This document shows, in pieces, positions 1-5,175 of a DNA stretch of 5,195 nucleotides (the stretch's first letter is position 1; each line of letters begins with the position of its first letter). The DNA is from Candidatus Hodarchaeota archaeon (GTDB taxonomy: Archaea; Asgardarchaeota; Heimdallarchaeia; Hodarchaeales; Hodarchaeaceae): NCBI GenBank assembly GCA_016840305.1, contig JAEOSP010000718.1, positions 1 to 5,195 on the forward strand. The letters run 5' to 3'. Under the pieces are notes generated by a model that saw nothing but the letters and a program-made list of their open reading frames with translations, was not told where the DNA came from and did not search any database. Both the position numbers and the translations under genes were made by a program.

Positions 1-1196
1 AACTCGAAAGGAGAACTTTCAGCAGCAGCGGTTTCTTTTGTATGTTCCATCAAGGTACCATCACGAACCCACTTATGCGCACGAAAGACTTCTAATCCGT
101 ATTTATCAGCTAAACCATCCATAAATTCAGTGAGCTCAGCTAGATCCGCATTTTCTGCTAGTTCAAAAGGACCTGCGAAAGCATTCATACCCTTTTTCAT
201 GCCAGTATCGATATCTTTTCGTCCACGGATAGCAATGCCCTCTTCCAGAACTTTTGCTGCTTCATTGATTTGTACTCTCATTAAATTCATAATATCAAAG
301 TCACATTCAACATCTGGGTCAATTTCAGGTCTTCCTGTTTCTGGCCACTTATAAATGCCTTCACCAGTCTTTTTACCTAATTTACCCGCCTTAATAAGTT
401 TGGCTAGAGCAGGAGATGGTGCGAAGTCTTTACTCAATCTATCAGCAATGTAATTCATTGAATGATAAGCAATATCTAGTCCAACAAAATCCATTAATTC
501 ATATGGACCCATTCTCATGCCCATCGACATTCCAGTAGCATCGATTGCTGCTGGTTCATATTCTTTAGCATTTCGCATCTGATCAATAAAGAGCATTGTG
601 ATCGCATTAACTCGATTGACGATAAATCCAGGACTATCCTTAGAAACAATAGGATCTTTTGTAGATTTCTTGGCAAAATCGATCATAATTTGAATTGTTT
701 CGTCAGAAGTTTTTTCTCCTTTAACAATTTCTACTAATTGCATCATTACAGGAGGATTGAAATAATGCAATCCAACTACTTTCTCAGGACGTTTTGTGGC
801 TGCACCTATTTCAGTTATAGACATATTGGAAGTATTAGAACCGAGAATAGCATGTTTAGGAGCAAATTTATCTAGATCACCAAAGATTTTTTTCTTTAAA
901 TCTAGGTTTTCAGGAGCTGCTTCTATACAGAGATCAGCTTTCTTAACCGCCTCTTCAAGGCTGGTGGTAATCGACAAATTGCCAAGGAAGGTATCTTTGT
1001 CTTTTTCTGATATGCGTGCTTTTGAAGCAAGTTTATTCAGACTCCATTCAATACGACCTTTGCCTTTTTCGACAAATTCGTCTTTTATGTCATACAATGA
1101 GACTGTATAACCAGCCATCAAACTTACCTGTGCAATACCGTGGCCCATATCCCCAGCCCCGATTACTGCTACATGTTTTATATCATCTAATTTCAT
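1..1196 (-). CDS. 3-hydroxyacyl-CoA dehydrogenase, N-terminal part (probable fused enoyl-CoA hydratase), cut by left edge
   Basis: This enzyme oxidises (S)-3-hydroxyacyl-CoA to 3-ketoacyl-CoA with NAD in the cytoplasm, or runs in reverse; it is a core beta-oxidation step. I translated 398 residues from ATG 1196. A Rossmann glycine motif GAGDMG lies at residues 13-18 and the ribose-binding Asp is D36. The catalytic set aligns with human HAD spacing: S123 in SNTS, H144 in GLHYFNP, E156 in LVEIV and N194 in PGFIVNR. The C-terminal helical domain carries GKLGKKTGEG at 271-280. A second C-terminal-type repeat follows to about residue 380 (LADKYG...RDGTL), then a linker-like stretch (EHTKETAAAESSPFE) that is still open at base 1. 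Single-domain HADs end near 280-310 residues. Archaeal HAD/enoyl-CoA hydratase fusions are about 650, so a C-terminal hydratase is the likely continuation (inference). It lies 59 bases after the thiolase, in the same direction, probably co-transcribed. Confidence 0.93.
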   Translation of the reverse strand, partial: MKLDDIKHVAVIGAGDMGHGIAQVSLMAGYTVSLYDIKDEFVEKGKGRIEWSLNKLASKARISEKDKDTFLGNLSITTSLEEAVKKADLCIEAAPENLDLKKKIFGDLDKFAPKHAILGSNTSNMSITEIGAATKRPEKVVGLHYFNPPVMMQLVEIVKGEKTSDETIQIMIDFAKKSTKDPIVSKDSPGFIVNRVNAITMLFIDQMRNAKEYEPAAIDATGMSMGMRMGPYELMDFVGLDIAYHSMNYIADRLSKDFAPSPALAKLIKAGKLGKKTGEGIYKWPETGRPEIDPDVECDFDIMNLMRVQINEAAKVLEEGIAIRGRKDIDTGMKKGMNAFAGPFELAENADLAELTEFMDGLADKYGLEVFRAHKWVRDGTLMEHTKETAAAESSPFE

Positions 1197-1201
1197 TTAG
1201 T

Positions 1202-1206
1202 TCACC
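1202..1206 (-). promoter_or_regulatory. Ribosome binding site GGTGA of the dehydrogenase
   Basis: On the minus strand GGTGA is followed by five bases (ACTAA) and ATG 1196. It matches the archaeal anti-Shine-Dalgarno sequence (GGAGGTGATC complement) and fixes the start directly before the Rossmann strand. Confidence 0.7.
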
Positions 1207-1236
1207 ATTACTTAATTTTGTTTTTCTACTAAGATT

Positions 1237-1265
1237 AAAAAATTGTAAGAGGAGTTTATCCTCCT
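1237..1265 (-). terminator. Hairpin plus T6 at the thiolase/dehydrogenase junction (possible weak terminator)
   Basis: On the minus strand AGGAGG (1265-1260) can pair with CCTCTT (1252-1247), with one G-U pair and a 7-base loop that includes the thiolase stop codon. A T6 run (1242-1237) follows four bases later. It sits inside a likely operon, so it could reduce rather than block transcription into the dehydrogenase. The stem is short and could be chance. Confidence 0.3.
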
Positions 1266-2452
1266 TTTTCAATAATTGTGGCGACTCCTTGGCCACCACC
1301 AACACAGGCGTTTGCTAATCCTACCTGTCCATCTTCCCAGTTTAATATCCGTGCTAAGGTTCCAACTAGTCGGGTACCTGATGCTCCGAGAGGATGGCCA
1401 ATTGCGATTGCTCCACCTTTTAGATTTACTTTATTACGATCAATTCCCAGTTCCTTAATACAATTCAAGGCTACAACTGCGAATGCTTCATTTATTTCCC
1501 AAACATCAATATCTTTAACTTCTAGTCCTGCCTTTTTCAAAGCCATTTTGCTTGCGGGAACTGGACCTAATCCCATGATACCAGGATTAACTGCTGCCCA
1601 TCCCATGGATTTAATAGTTGCTAATGGCTCTAAACCATATTCTTTGGCTTTTTCCTTTGACATTAGGACCATTGCAGTTGCACCAGCATTCAAAGGAGAA
1701 GAATTACCTGGTGTTATAACACCATCAAAATCAAATGAAGGCATTAAAGCTGCCATGTTATCCATGGTTGATCCACGACGAACAGATTGGTCTTGATCAA
1801 ATATTTCCCCGTTTTTTAGTTCTACTGGCATAAGCTCATCTTTGAAAAACCCCTCATCTTGTCCTTTCGCAGCAAGTTCATGGGATTCTAAGCTATATTG
1901 ATCCAAATCTTCCCTTGTTAAACCGAATTTTTCTGCAGCAAGTTTATAGAGCTTTTCTGCAGTTAGTCCCATCATCACTCCAGTGCTATAATCATAATGG
2001 GCATACTTTTCTTCTGTTCCTAGGATATCGATTGGTGGGTCTAACATCGGACTGGTTGGATCCATCGGAACATGAGTCATGTGTTCGATACCAGCAGACA
2101 CTGTAATATCAGAATAACCCGTCATTATTTCCATGGCTCCATTATGAATTGTTGTCATTGAAGAACCGCACAATCGTTCGATTCCACATGCAGGTACCGT
2201 TTCTGGTAATTCAGCCAAGCCTATGATTGATCTCCCACCGTAAAGCCAGTTTTCACCCACTTGTAATGCACATCCAACTTTAACATCTCCTATTTCAGTT
2301 GGATTAATTCCTTTCCGTTCAATCATTGTTTTGATTAATCGACCTGCTAATACATCCATTCTAAAATCATTTAATTTATCTCTTTCTGGAGCATTCGGTC
2401 GTGAGCGGGAAAACGGAGTTCGCAAATAATCTACAATAACTACATCTCTCAT
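1256..2452 (-). CDS. Thiolase (acetyl-CoA C-acyltransferase/acetyltransferase family)
   Basis: The product is a 398-residue, full-length thiolase. It either cleaves 3-ketoacyl-CoA with CoA or condenses two acyl-CoAs, and is cytoplasmic. The nucleophile is C95 in RLCGSS. The second half has NEAFA at 321-325, GGAIAIGHPLGASG around H353, and NACVGGGQG with the acid/base C383. Together these give the complete Cys/His/Cys triad. The N-terminus VVIVDYLRTPF is the usual first strand, which supports ATG 2452. No strong ribosome binding site precedes it. The adjacent downstream dehydrogenase argues for beta-oxidation or its reversal. In archaeal mevalonate loci, thiolase usually sits beside HMG-CoA synthase and a DUF35 protein, and neither is seen here. 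Chain-length preference cannot be read from the sequence. Confidence 0.95.
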   Translation of the reverse strand: MRDVVIVDYLRTPFSRSRPNAPERDKLNDFRMDVLAGRLIKTMIERKGINPTEIGDVKVGCALQVGENWLYGGRSIIGLAELPETVPACGIERLCGSSMTTIHNGAMEIMTGYSDITVSAGIEHMTHVPMDPTSPMLDPPIDILGTEEKYAHYDYSTGVMMGLTAEKLYKLAAEKFGLTREDLDQYSLESHELAAKGQDEGFFKDELMPVELKNGEIFDQDQSVRRGSTMDNMAALMPSFDFDGVITPGNSSPLNAGATAMVLMSKEKAKEYGLEPLATIKSMGWAAVNPGIMGLGPVPASKMALKKAGLEVKDIDVWEINEAFAVVALNCIKELGIDRNKVNLKGGAIAIGHPLGASGTRLVGTLARILNWEDGQVGLANACVGGGQGVATIIEKGG

Positions 2453-2521
2453 TTTCTATACTTCCGTACTTCTTTTGTACCTAACGTTGTCTAATCTTTG
2501 AATTCGCTTTGTTTGATCAAT

Positions 2522-2541
2522 TAACTCAACGAATCGAGTTA
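2522..2541. repeat. Inverted repeat TAACTC-N8-GAGTTA upstream of thiolase
   Basis: Perfect 6-bp arms with an 8-base spacer, centred about 80 bases upstream of the thiolase ATG. It could be an operator for a fatty-acid regulator or a chance hairpin; the window does not decide. Confidence 0.3.
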
Positions 2542-2723
2542 TCATCATATTAGTGTTTTTGATTAAATTAGTTGTGTTCTCACTTACTTTGTATTTATTT
2601 GGTCTTACTTTATAGTTATTTTCAGTCTTATAAATTACTAGCAAGAAAAAAATCGAGTGACTTATCATCTTTCTTTTTTTGACTACTTCAATAAATTGTT
2701 CTATTTTTCTAACTGAAAAGGCA

Positions 2724-2731
2724 TTTAAATA
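2724..2731 (+). promoter_or_regulatory. TATA box TTTAAATA for the kinase gene
   Basis: TTTAAATA is preceded by a purine-rich BRE-like GAAAAGG (2715-2721). It lies about 60-68 bases upstream of ATG 2792, which predicts initiation near 2752-2757 and a leader of about 35-40 bases. The core ATTTAAAT is itself palindromic and could also be read leftward. Confidence 0.5.
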
Positions 2732-2791
2732 CACGAAAAACAAAATTGCTTTATCGTCGAAGAATAAAAAAGAAGGATTAAATAGATCGAA

Positions 2792-3736
2792 ATGGTTATT
2801 TATACTGACCTTACTGAAAAAGAAATAGAGTATTTTGGTGAGTTATTCAATTTAGGACCTGTTAAAGATTTTAGCCTACTAGAAGGTGGATCTACAAATT
2901 CTAATTTTCTACTGATAACAGAAAAAGGGAAATATGTTCTGACAATTTGTGAGGATAAAACATTCGAACAAATCCAACCTTTAATGGATTTGTTACAGCA
3001 CTTGGAAGCTCAAAATTTTCACACCTCCAAAGTGCTGGAATCAATTAATGGAGAATTCCTTCTAGAATTTGATAATAAACCTGTATTCCTTAAATCCTAT
3101 ATTGAAGGTCTTGTCCCGAGGAAATTATCATTACCCTCCCTTGAACGTTTGGGAAAAATGATTGCGAAATTACATAAGATCCCGGTATTTGACAGTATTC
3201 CTGATGTCTATCCGTATGGGTTGACCTATTTCACCGAAGTAACTACCTCTTCCTCCTCTCACCCCTATATAGATTGGTTAAATCAAAAATCTCAATTTCT
3301 TGAAGAGCATCTTCCAAATGACCTGCCTCGAGGGTTAGTTCATGGAGATATTTTCATAGATAACCTTGTAGAGGGAACACAGGGACAAATAACAATCATT
3401 GACTTTGTGGAAGTGTCTCGTTCACCATTTATCTTCGATATCGGAATGGCTTTGATAGGGGTCTGTTCAGAAAAGAATACCATTTCATTACGTAAGGCGA
3501 AAGCCTTGATTAAGGGATATCAGCAAGAGAGAGATTTTAATCAAATGGAAAAGAATAATCTAAAACTTATTACGATTTATGCAACAACTGCGACATCAGC
3601 TTGGCGATTTCAGCAATTTAATGTAATATTCCCTACACCAAAGAAATTTAATAGATACAAAATAATGGTGGATATTGCAGACTCATTATTCCAGATGAAG
3701 AATTCGGTTTTTATGCAACAGGTGGGTTTAAGTTGA
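2792..3736 (+). CDS. APH-fold small-molecule kinase, class II homoserine kinase-like
   Basis: The 314-residue length matches class II (APH-type) homoserine kinases of about 315. The N-terminal LTEKEIEYFGELFNLGPV and EGGSTNSNFLL (residues 31-41) resemble that family's start and nucleotide loop, and KYVLTICE follows as the third strand. The catalytic loop is HGDIFIDN at 184-191 (D186, N191), and the metal-binding Asp is D204 in IDF. The C-terminal ATSAWRFQQFNVIFPTPKKF matches the family's usual Arg-Phe...Pro region. Homoserine kinase makes O-phosphohomoserine for threonine synthesis. Related enzymes act on choline, hydroxylysine or aminoglycosides, and no threonine-pathway neighbour is present, so the substrate is uncertain. 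The ribosome binding site is weak (AAGGATT, 14 bases before the ATG). It is a single gene with its own TATA box and a T-rich end. Confidence 0.85.
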   Translation: MVIYTDLTEKEIEYFGELFNLGPVKDFSLLEGGSTNSNFLLITEKGKYVLTICEDKTFEQIQPLMDLLQHLEAQNFHTSKVLESINGEFLLEFDNKPVFLKSYIEGLVPRKLSLPSLERLGKMIAKLHKIPVFDSIPDVYPYGLTYFTEVTTSSSSHPYIDWLNQKSQFLEEHLPNDLPRGLVHGDIFIDNLVEGTQGQITIIDFVEVSRSPFIFDIGMALIGVCSEKNTISLRKAKALIKGYQQERDFNQMEKNNLKLITIYATTATSAWRFQQFNVIFPTPKKFNRYKIMVDIADSLFQMKNSVFMQQVGLS

Positions 3737-3747
3737 AAATTATTGAG

Positions 3748-3760
3748 TTTTTGTCTTTTT
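3748..3760 (+). terminator. T-rich terminator after the kinase
   Basis: Two T5 runs separated by GTC begin 11 bases after the kinase stop. Archaeal RNA polymerase commonly terminates at such oligo-T tracts without a hairpin. A perfect 12-bp palindrome ATATTTAAATAT follows at 3764-3775. Confidence 0.5.
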
Positions 3761-3869
3761 GTGATATTTAAATATGACCTATTTAATATTAACATACTGT
3801 AGTGTCTAATTGTGCTAATTGACTACTTTTTATCTATTTTTTAGTATCGAAAACGAATAGAAGAACAAA

Positions 3870-3877
3870 TTTATTAA
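3870..3877 (+). promoter_or_regulatory. TATA-like box for the zinc-ribbon gene
   Basis: TTTATTAA is preceded by AGAACAAA. A start site about 25 bases on (about 3897-3902) would fall at or inside the first ATG codons, which bears on the choice of start. Confidence 0.35.
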
Positions 3878-3895
3878 TGATTAAACATTATTGTT

Positions 3896-4078
3896 ATGAT
3901 GGTGAAAAATTTGGTTGATAAAACAGATATGAACGAAAATAAGAAATGCCCTTCCTGTGAAAATAAAAATAAGAATGTTAATTTTGAGCGAGCCGATACA
4001 AAACATGGTTCTTTCCTCACCTTGTTTTGTGAAGATTGCGACGTAATTTTGGGTTTTGTACCAATATTGAATAAATAA
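3896..4078 (+). CDS. Small zinc-ribbon protein of unknown function
   Basis: The ORF has 60 codons. CPSC at residues 18-21 and CEDC at 45-48, separated by 23 residues, form a likely four-Cys zinc ribbon. The stretch between them has HGSFLTLF before the second knuckle, and the hydrophobic VILGFVPIL after it resembles the closing strand of small archaeal zinc ribbons. There is no membrane segment or signal peptide. Role and partner are unknown; nucleic-acid or protein contact is typical of the fold. Coordinates use the first ATG, which has no ribosome binding site. Alternatives are ATG 3899, TTG 3911 with a perfect GGTGA five bases before it, and ATG 3929 just before the ribbon. The paired cysteines and the length argue for a real gene. 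Confidence 0.7.
   Translation: MMVKNLVDKTDMNENKKCPSCENKNKNVNFERADTKHGSFLTLFCEDCDVILGFVPILNK
3901..3905 (+). promoter_or_regulatory. Ribosome binding site GGTGA pointing to TTG 3911
   Basis: GGTGA, a 5-base spacer and an in-frame TTG at 3911-3913 have the same geometry as the dehydrogenase site at 1202-1206. If used, the zinc-ribbon protein is 55 residues long and the upstream ATGs are leader sequence. Confidence 0.4.
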
Positions 4079-4221
4079 AATTGTTATTTTGTTAATAAGT
4101 AGAGTAAGTTATAATTTAAAGACTCAAAGTATGTCAAGAACTGATTCATTCGTATTAACTAAAGTTGGAGACTAGTACATTTAGAAGAAAAAGACTGTCA
4201 AAAAAGTAAGATATAGTTCAA

Positions 4222-4228
4222 TTTTTTT
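4222..4228 (+). terminator. T7 tract, possible terminator
   Basis: TTTTTTT is followed by GTCC and another T4. It is the strongest oligo-T run downstream of the zinc-ribbon gene, though about 145 bases past its stop, so the link is weak. Confidence 0.3.
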
Positions 4229-4306
4229 GTCCTTTTACTCAAATATTTCTTGATAATACGTTTATGGATAGCTAATATACCCTTCTTAACAGCAAAAATC
4301 TGATAA

Positions 4307-4331
4307 AATGCTTGATACTTTTATAAGCATT
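4307..4331. repeat. Inverted repeat AATGCTT-N11-AAGCATT
   Basis: Perfect 7-bp arms (4307-4313 and 4325-4331) flank an 11-base loop that contains the TATA-like TTTATAAG. It could be an operator over an alternative promoter for the ORF at 4427, or a hairpin in a longer leader. Confidence 0.4.
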
Positions 4332-4364
4332 CACAGATGCAGAATTTAATGCCTCAAAAGTCAG

Positions 4365-4373
4365 TTATAAATA
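4365..4373 (+). promoter_or_regulatory. TATA box TTATAAATA upstream of the ABC ATPase fragment
   Basis: A near-consensus archaeal TATA box preceded by the A-rich CTCAAAAG. Initiation is expected near 4394-4400, giving a leader of about 30 bases to ATG 4427. Confidence 0.5.
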
Positions 4374-4414
4374 CTAAAATCCTAGTTTCCCTACTCATTG
4401 ACTATTGAAGATAT

Positions 4415-4420
4415 GGAGAT
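4415..4420 (+). promoter_or_regulatory. Ribosome binding site GGAGAT of the ABC ATPase fragment
   Basis: GGAGAT lies six bases before ATG 4427. It is one of the best Shine-Dalgarno matches in the window, so expression signals are intact although the gene body is missing. Confidence 0.6.
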
Positions 4421-4426
4421 AAAAAA

Positions 4427-4534
4427 ATGTCTCAAGAGGAAATTGTCAGTAAAACTACAAATCTTACGAAGATGTATAACGATCTTTTTGCGCTAAAAGA
4501 ATTGAACCTTATAAGTCAAAAAGTTACTGAATAA
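4427..4534 (+). pseudogene. Truncated ABC transporter ATPase, N-terminal 35 residues only
   Basis: I translated 35 codons: MSQEEIVSKTTNLTKMY followed by NDLFALKELNLISQKVTE, then TAA. The pattern NLTK.Y.....AL..LNL is the hallmark first strands of ABC ATPases, where it normally runs into IxxGE, then the Walker A GxxGxGKT. The reading stops exactly where GE would be. No Walker A, Q-loop, LSGGQ or Walker B is found downstream in any frame of the remaining window. Normal subunits are about 230-330 residues. The intact TATA box and ribosome binding site imply recent decay or deletion, or a retained micro-peptide. Another gene (4597) now occupies the place of the ATPase body. The ABC identity rests on this short motif only. 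Confidence 0.6.
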
Positions 4535-4536
4535 TG

Positions 4537-4545
4537 TTGATATCA
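4537..4545. repeat. TTGATATCA palindrome, copy 1
   Basis: It contains the 8-bp palindrome TGATATCA, two bases after the stop of the ABC fragment. Its centre is 28 bases before that of copy 2. Confidence 0.4.
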
Positions 4546-4564
4546 AGTCAAAAGAATAAATCAA

Positions 4565-4574
4565 CTGATATCAG
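4565..4574. repeat. CTGATATCAG palindrome, copy 2 (candidate operator)
   Basis: A perfect 10-bp palindrome, 22 bases before ATG 4597, just after a weak TATA-like AATAAA (4555-4560). The position would suit a repressor site for the DUF3303-like gene. Confidence 0.45.
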
Positions 4575-4596
4575 CAAAAAATGATAGTAAAAGAGT

Positions 4597-4899
4597 ATGT
4601 TATATCTGATATATTGGGAAATAAACGAAAAATTTAATCCAGCTGAAATAGTTAAGGTTGCAGTAAAACTTGAGCAATTAGGGGGTACAGAAGGATCTGA
4701 GACCCTCTCCTTTATAATTACTCCAGATAATTGGGGAATTTCACTCTTGAAAATTGAAAATGAAGAAGCAGCATTTAAGGTTGCCAATCGTTGGAGAATT
4801 GCTTTACCAGGTGTCTTTAAAAGTTGGAAAGGTGCCCTAGCTATGGATGTAGATAAAGTAATGCCCATGATTGCGTCCTTAGCAGAAAAAATATCTTAA
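4597..4899 (+). CDS. DUF3303-like small protein (dimeric alpha/beta barrel)
   Basis: The product has 100 residues and no recognised active site. The order of elements fits a ferredoxin-like dimeric alpha/beta barrel: strand MLYLIYWEI (1-9), helix PAEIVKVAVKLEQL, hairpin TLSFIITP..WGISLLKIE (37-55), helix EEAAFKVANRWRIAL, strand WKGALAMDV, and a last helix to residue 99. The opening strand with YWE and the second-helix pattern ANRWR...P resemble DUF3303 proteins, which are frequent in archaea and of unknown function. ATG 4597 starts directly with the first strand, so the start is sound, but no good ribosome binding site precedes it (only AAAGAG). It lies 62 bases after the ABC fragment. A coding-looking tail follows in the -1 frame (see 4886-4961). 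Confidence 0.75.
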   Translation: MLYLIYWEINEKFNPAEIVKVAVKLEQLGGTEGSETLSFIITPDNWGISLLKIENEEAAFKVANRWRIALPGVFKSWKGALAMDVDKVMPMIASLAEKIS

Positions 4900-4961
4900 A
4901 AGGAATTATCAAGGCGTTAGGTGGAGTACAAGTCAACTCTTGGATTATAGACCAAGAGTAA
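4886..4961 (+). other. Possible frameshifted C-terminal extension of the DUF3303-like gene
   Basis: An A6 run (4886-4891) lies four codons before the stop. Adding one A moves reading to a frame that runs NILKGIIKALGGVQ then VNSWIIDQE and stops at TAA 4959-4961, giving about 121 residues. The tail looks like an amphipathic helix plus a strand and is less AT-rich than the flanking spacer. It may be a sequencing or assembly slip, a recent mutation, or chance; DUF3303-like proteins are complete at about 100 residues. Confidence 0.3.
4936..4959 (+). terminator. Hairpin ACTCTTGG/CCAAGAGT after the DUF3303-like gene
   Basis: Perfect 8-bp arms (4936-4943 and 4952-4959) with an 8-base loop begin 37 bases past the stop at 4899. 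No T run follows (A-rich AAGAAAAAAAG instead), so it is a transcript-end or stability hairpin rather than a classic terminator. It overlaps the possible frameshifted tail. Confidence 0.4.
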
Positions 4962-5031
4962 GAAAAAAAGTTCTCTTGCCGTCTTCCATTAGTAATTTTA
5001 CAGAATAATTTTGCATTATATTACTATCATT

Positions 5032-5092
5032 CAGTAGATAGAATAAAAAATTCATAGAATTTGAATTAGCACAGAAAAAATCAAATCTACTG
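5032..5092. repeat. Nested inverted repeats in the last intergenic region
   Basis: Outer arms CAGTAGAT (5032-5039) and ATCTACTG (5085-5092) are perfect over 8 bp. Inside them AAATTC-ATA-GAATTT (5048-5062) forms a second perfect 6-bp pair. It lies 30 bases upstream of the TATA box at 5123 and could be a regulatory DNA element or the foot of a structured RNA. Confidence 0.4.
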
Positions 5093-5122
5093 TAATTGCT
5101 TTCTTCAAGAAAGGCACAAATT

Positions 5123-5132
5123 CTTATAAAAG
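5123..5132 (+). promoter_or_regulatory. TATA box CTTATAAAAG for the gene starting at 5176
   Basis: The best TATA match in the window. Initiation about 25 bases on (near 5153) would give a leader of about 20 bases. Confidence 0.6.
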
Positions 5133-5138
5133 AGTTTA

Positions 5139-5148
5139 TTGATATCAG
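5139..5148. promoter_or_regulatory. TTGATATCAG, copy 3 of the palindrome (candidate operator)
   Basis: The TGATATCA core sits between the TATA box and the expected transcription start, where a bound repressor would block polymerase. It shares nine bases with each upstream copy (TTGATATCA with copy 1, TGATATCAG with copy 2). Confidence 0.45.
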
Positions 5149-5165
5149 ATTATTTCTTTTTGAGT

Positions 5166-5170
5166 AGGTG
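5166..5170 (+). promoter_or_regulatory. Ribosome binding site AGGTG of the last gene
   Basis: AGGTG is followed by five bases (TAATA) and ATG 5176, the same geometry as the dehydrogenase site. Confidence 0.6.
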
Positions 5171-5175
5171 TAATA

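Larger units (their letters stand above)
2453..2791. other. Divergent intergenic region between thiolase and kinase
   Basis: This is a 339-base, very AT-rich spacer between divergent genes. It holds a good rightward TATA box at 2724-2731 and a 6-bp inverted repeat TAACTC/GAGTTA (2522-2527 and 2536-2541, 8-base loop). Minus-strand TATA-like patches occur near 2627-2635 (ATTTATAAG) and 2606-2613, but none lies within 100 bases of the thiolase start. A 95-codon open frame on the minus strand starts with TTG and has low-complexity Lys/Asn-rich content, so I do not call it a gene. The thiolase transcript therefore probably has a long leader or a weak promoter. Confidence 0.6.
4079..4426. other. 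Long AT-rich intergenic region without a convincing gene
   Basis: I see no ORF with coding character in these 348 bases on either strand. It holds a T7 tract at 4222-4228, a 7-bp inverted repeat at 4307-4331, a TATA box at 4365-4373 and the ribosome binding site of the following ORF. The only start-led frame noticed (ATG 4131, 14 codons) lacks a ribosome binding site. Confidence 0.6.

Noticed and set aside
130..1318. Plus-strand frames at 130-354, 796-1110 and 1016-1318
   Set aside because: They lie opposite the dehydrogenase (and the end of the thiolase), whose minus-strand frame has all family residues; the plus frames show Ser/Phe-rich shadow composition.
1278..1796. 172-codon plus-strand frame opposite the thiolase
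   Set aside because: It is antisense to a thiolase with intact catalytic motifs; its composition is explained as a shadow of that gene.
1915..2106. 63-codon plus-strand frame
   Set aside because: Antisense shadow within the thiolase, no independent signals.
2456..2743. 95-codon minus-strand frame ending three bases before the thiolase ATG
   Set aside because: It starts with TTG, has no ribosome binding site seen, is Lys/Asn/Ile-rich low complexity, and has no recognisable motif; the TATA box of the kinase gene falls inside it.
3764..3775. 12-bp palindrome ATATTTAAATAT
   Set aside because: All-AT palindromes are expected by chance in spacer this AT-rich; noted only beside the terminator.
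3610..3795. 61-codon minus-strand frame over the kinase 3' end
   Set aside because: Overlaps the conserved C-terminal kinase region and the T-rich spacer; no ribosome binding site or motif.
4131..4175. 14-codon ORF starting at ATG 4131
   Set aside because: Has a TATA-like stretch before it but no ribosome binding site and no similarity; chance is sufficient.
4534..4584. 16-codon ORF overlapping the stop of the ABC fragment (TAATG)
   Set aside because: Lys/Ser-rich, carries no ABC ATPase motif and contains the palindromes; not a frameshifted continuation.
4548..4868. 106-codon minus-strand frame opposite the DUF3303-like gene
   Set aside because: The plus-strand frame has a clear alpha/beta-barrel pattern; the minus frame ends in a run of Phe/Leu/Tyr from AT-rich spacer.
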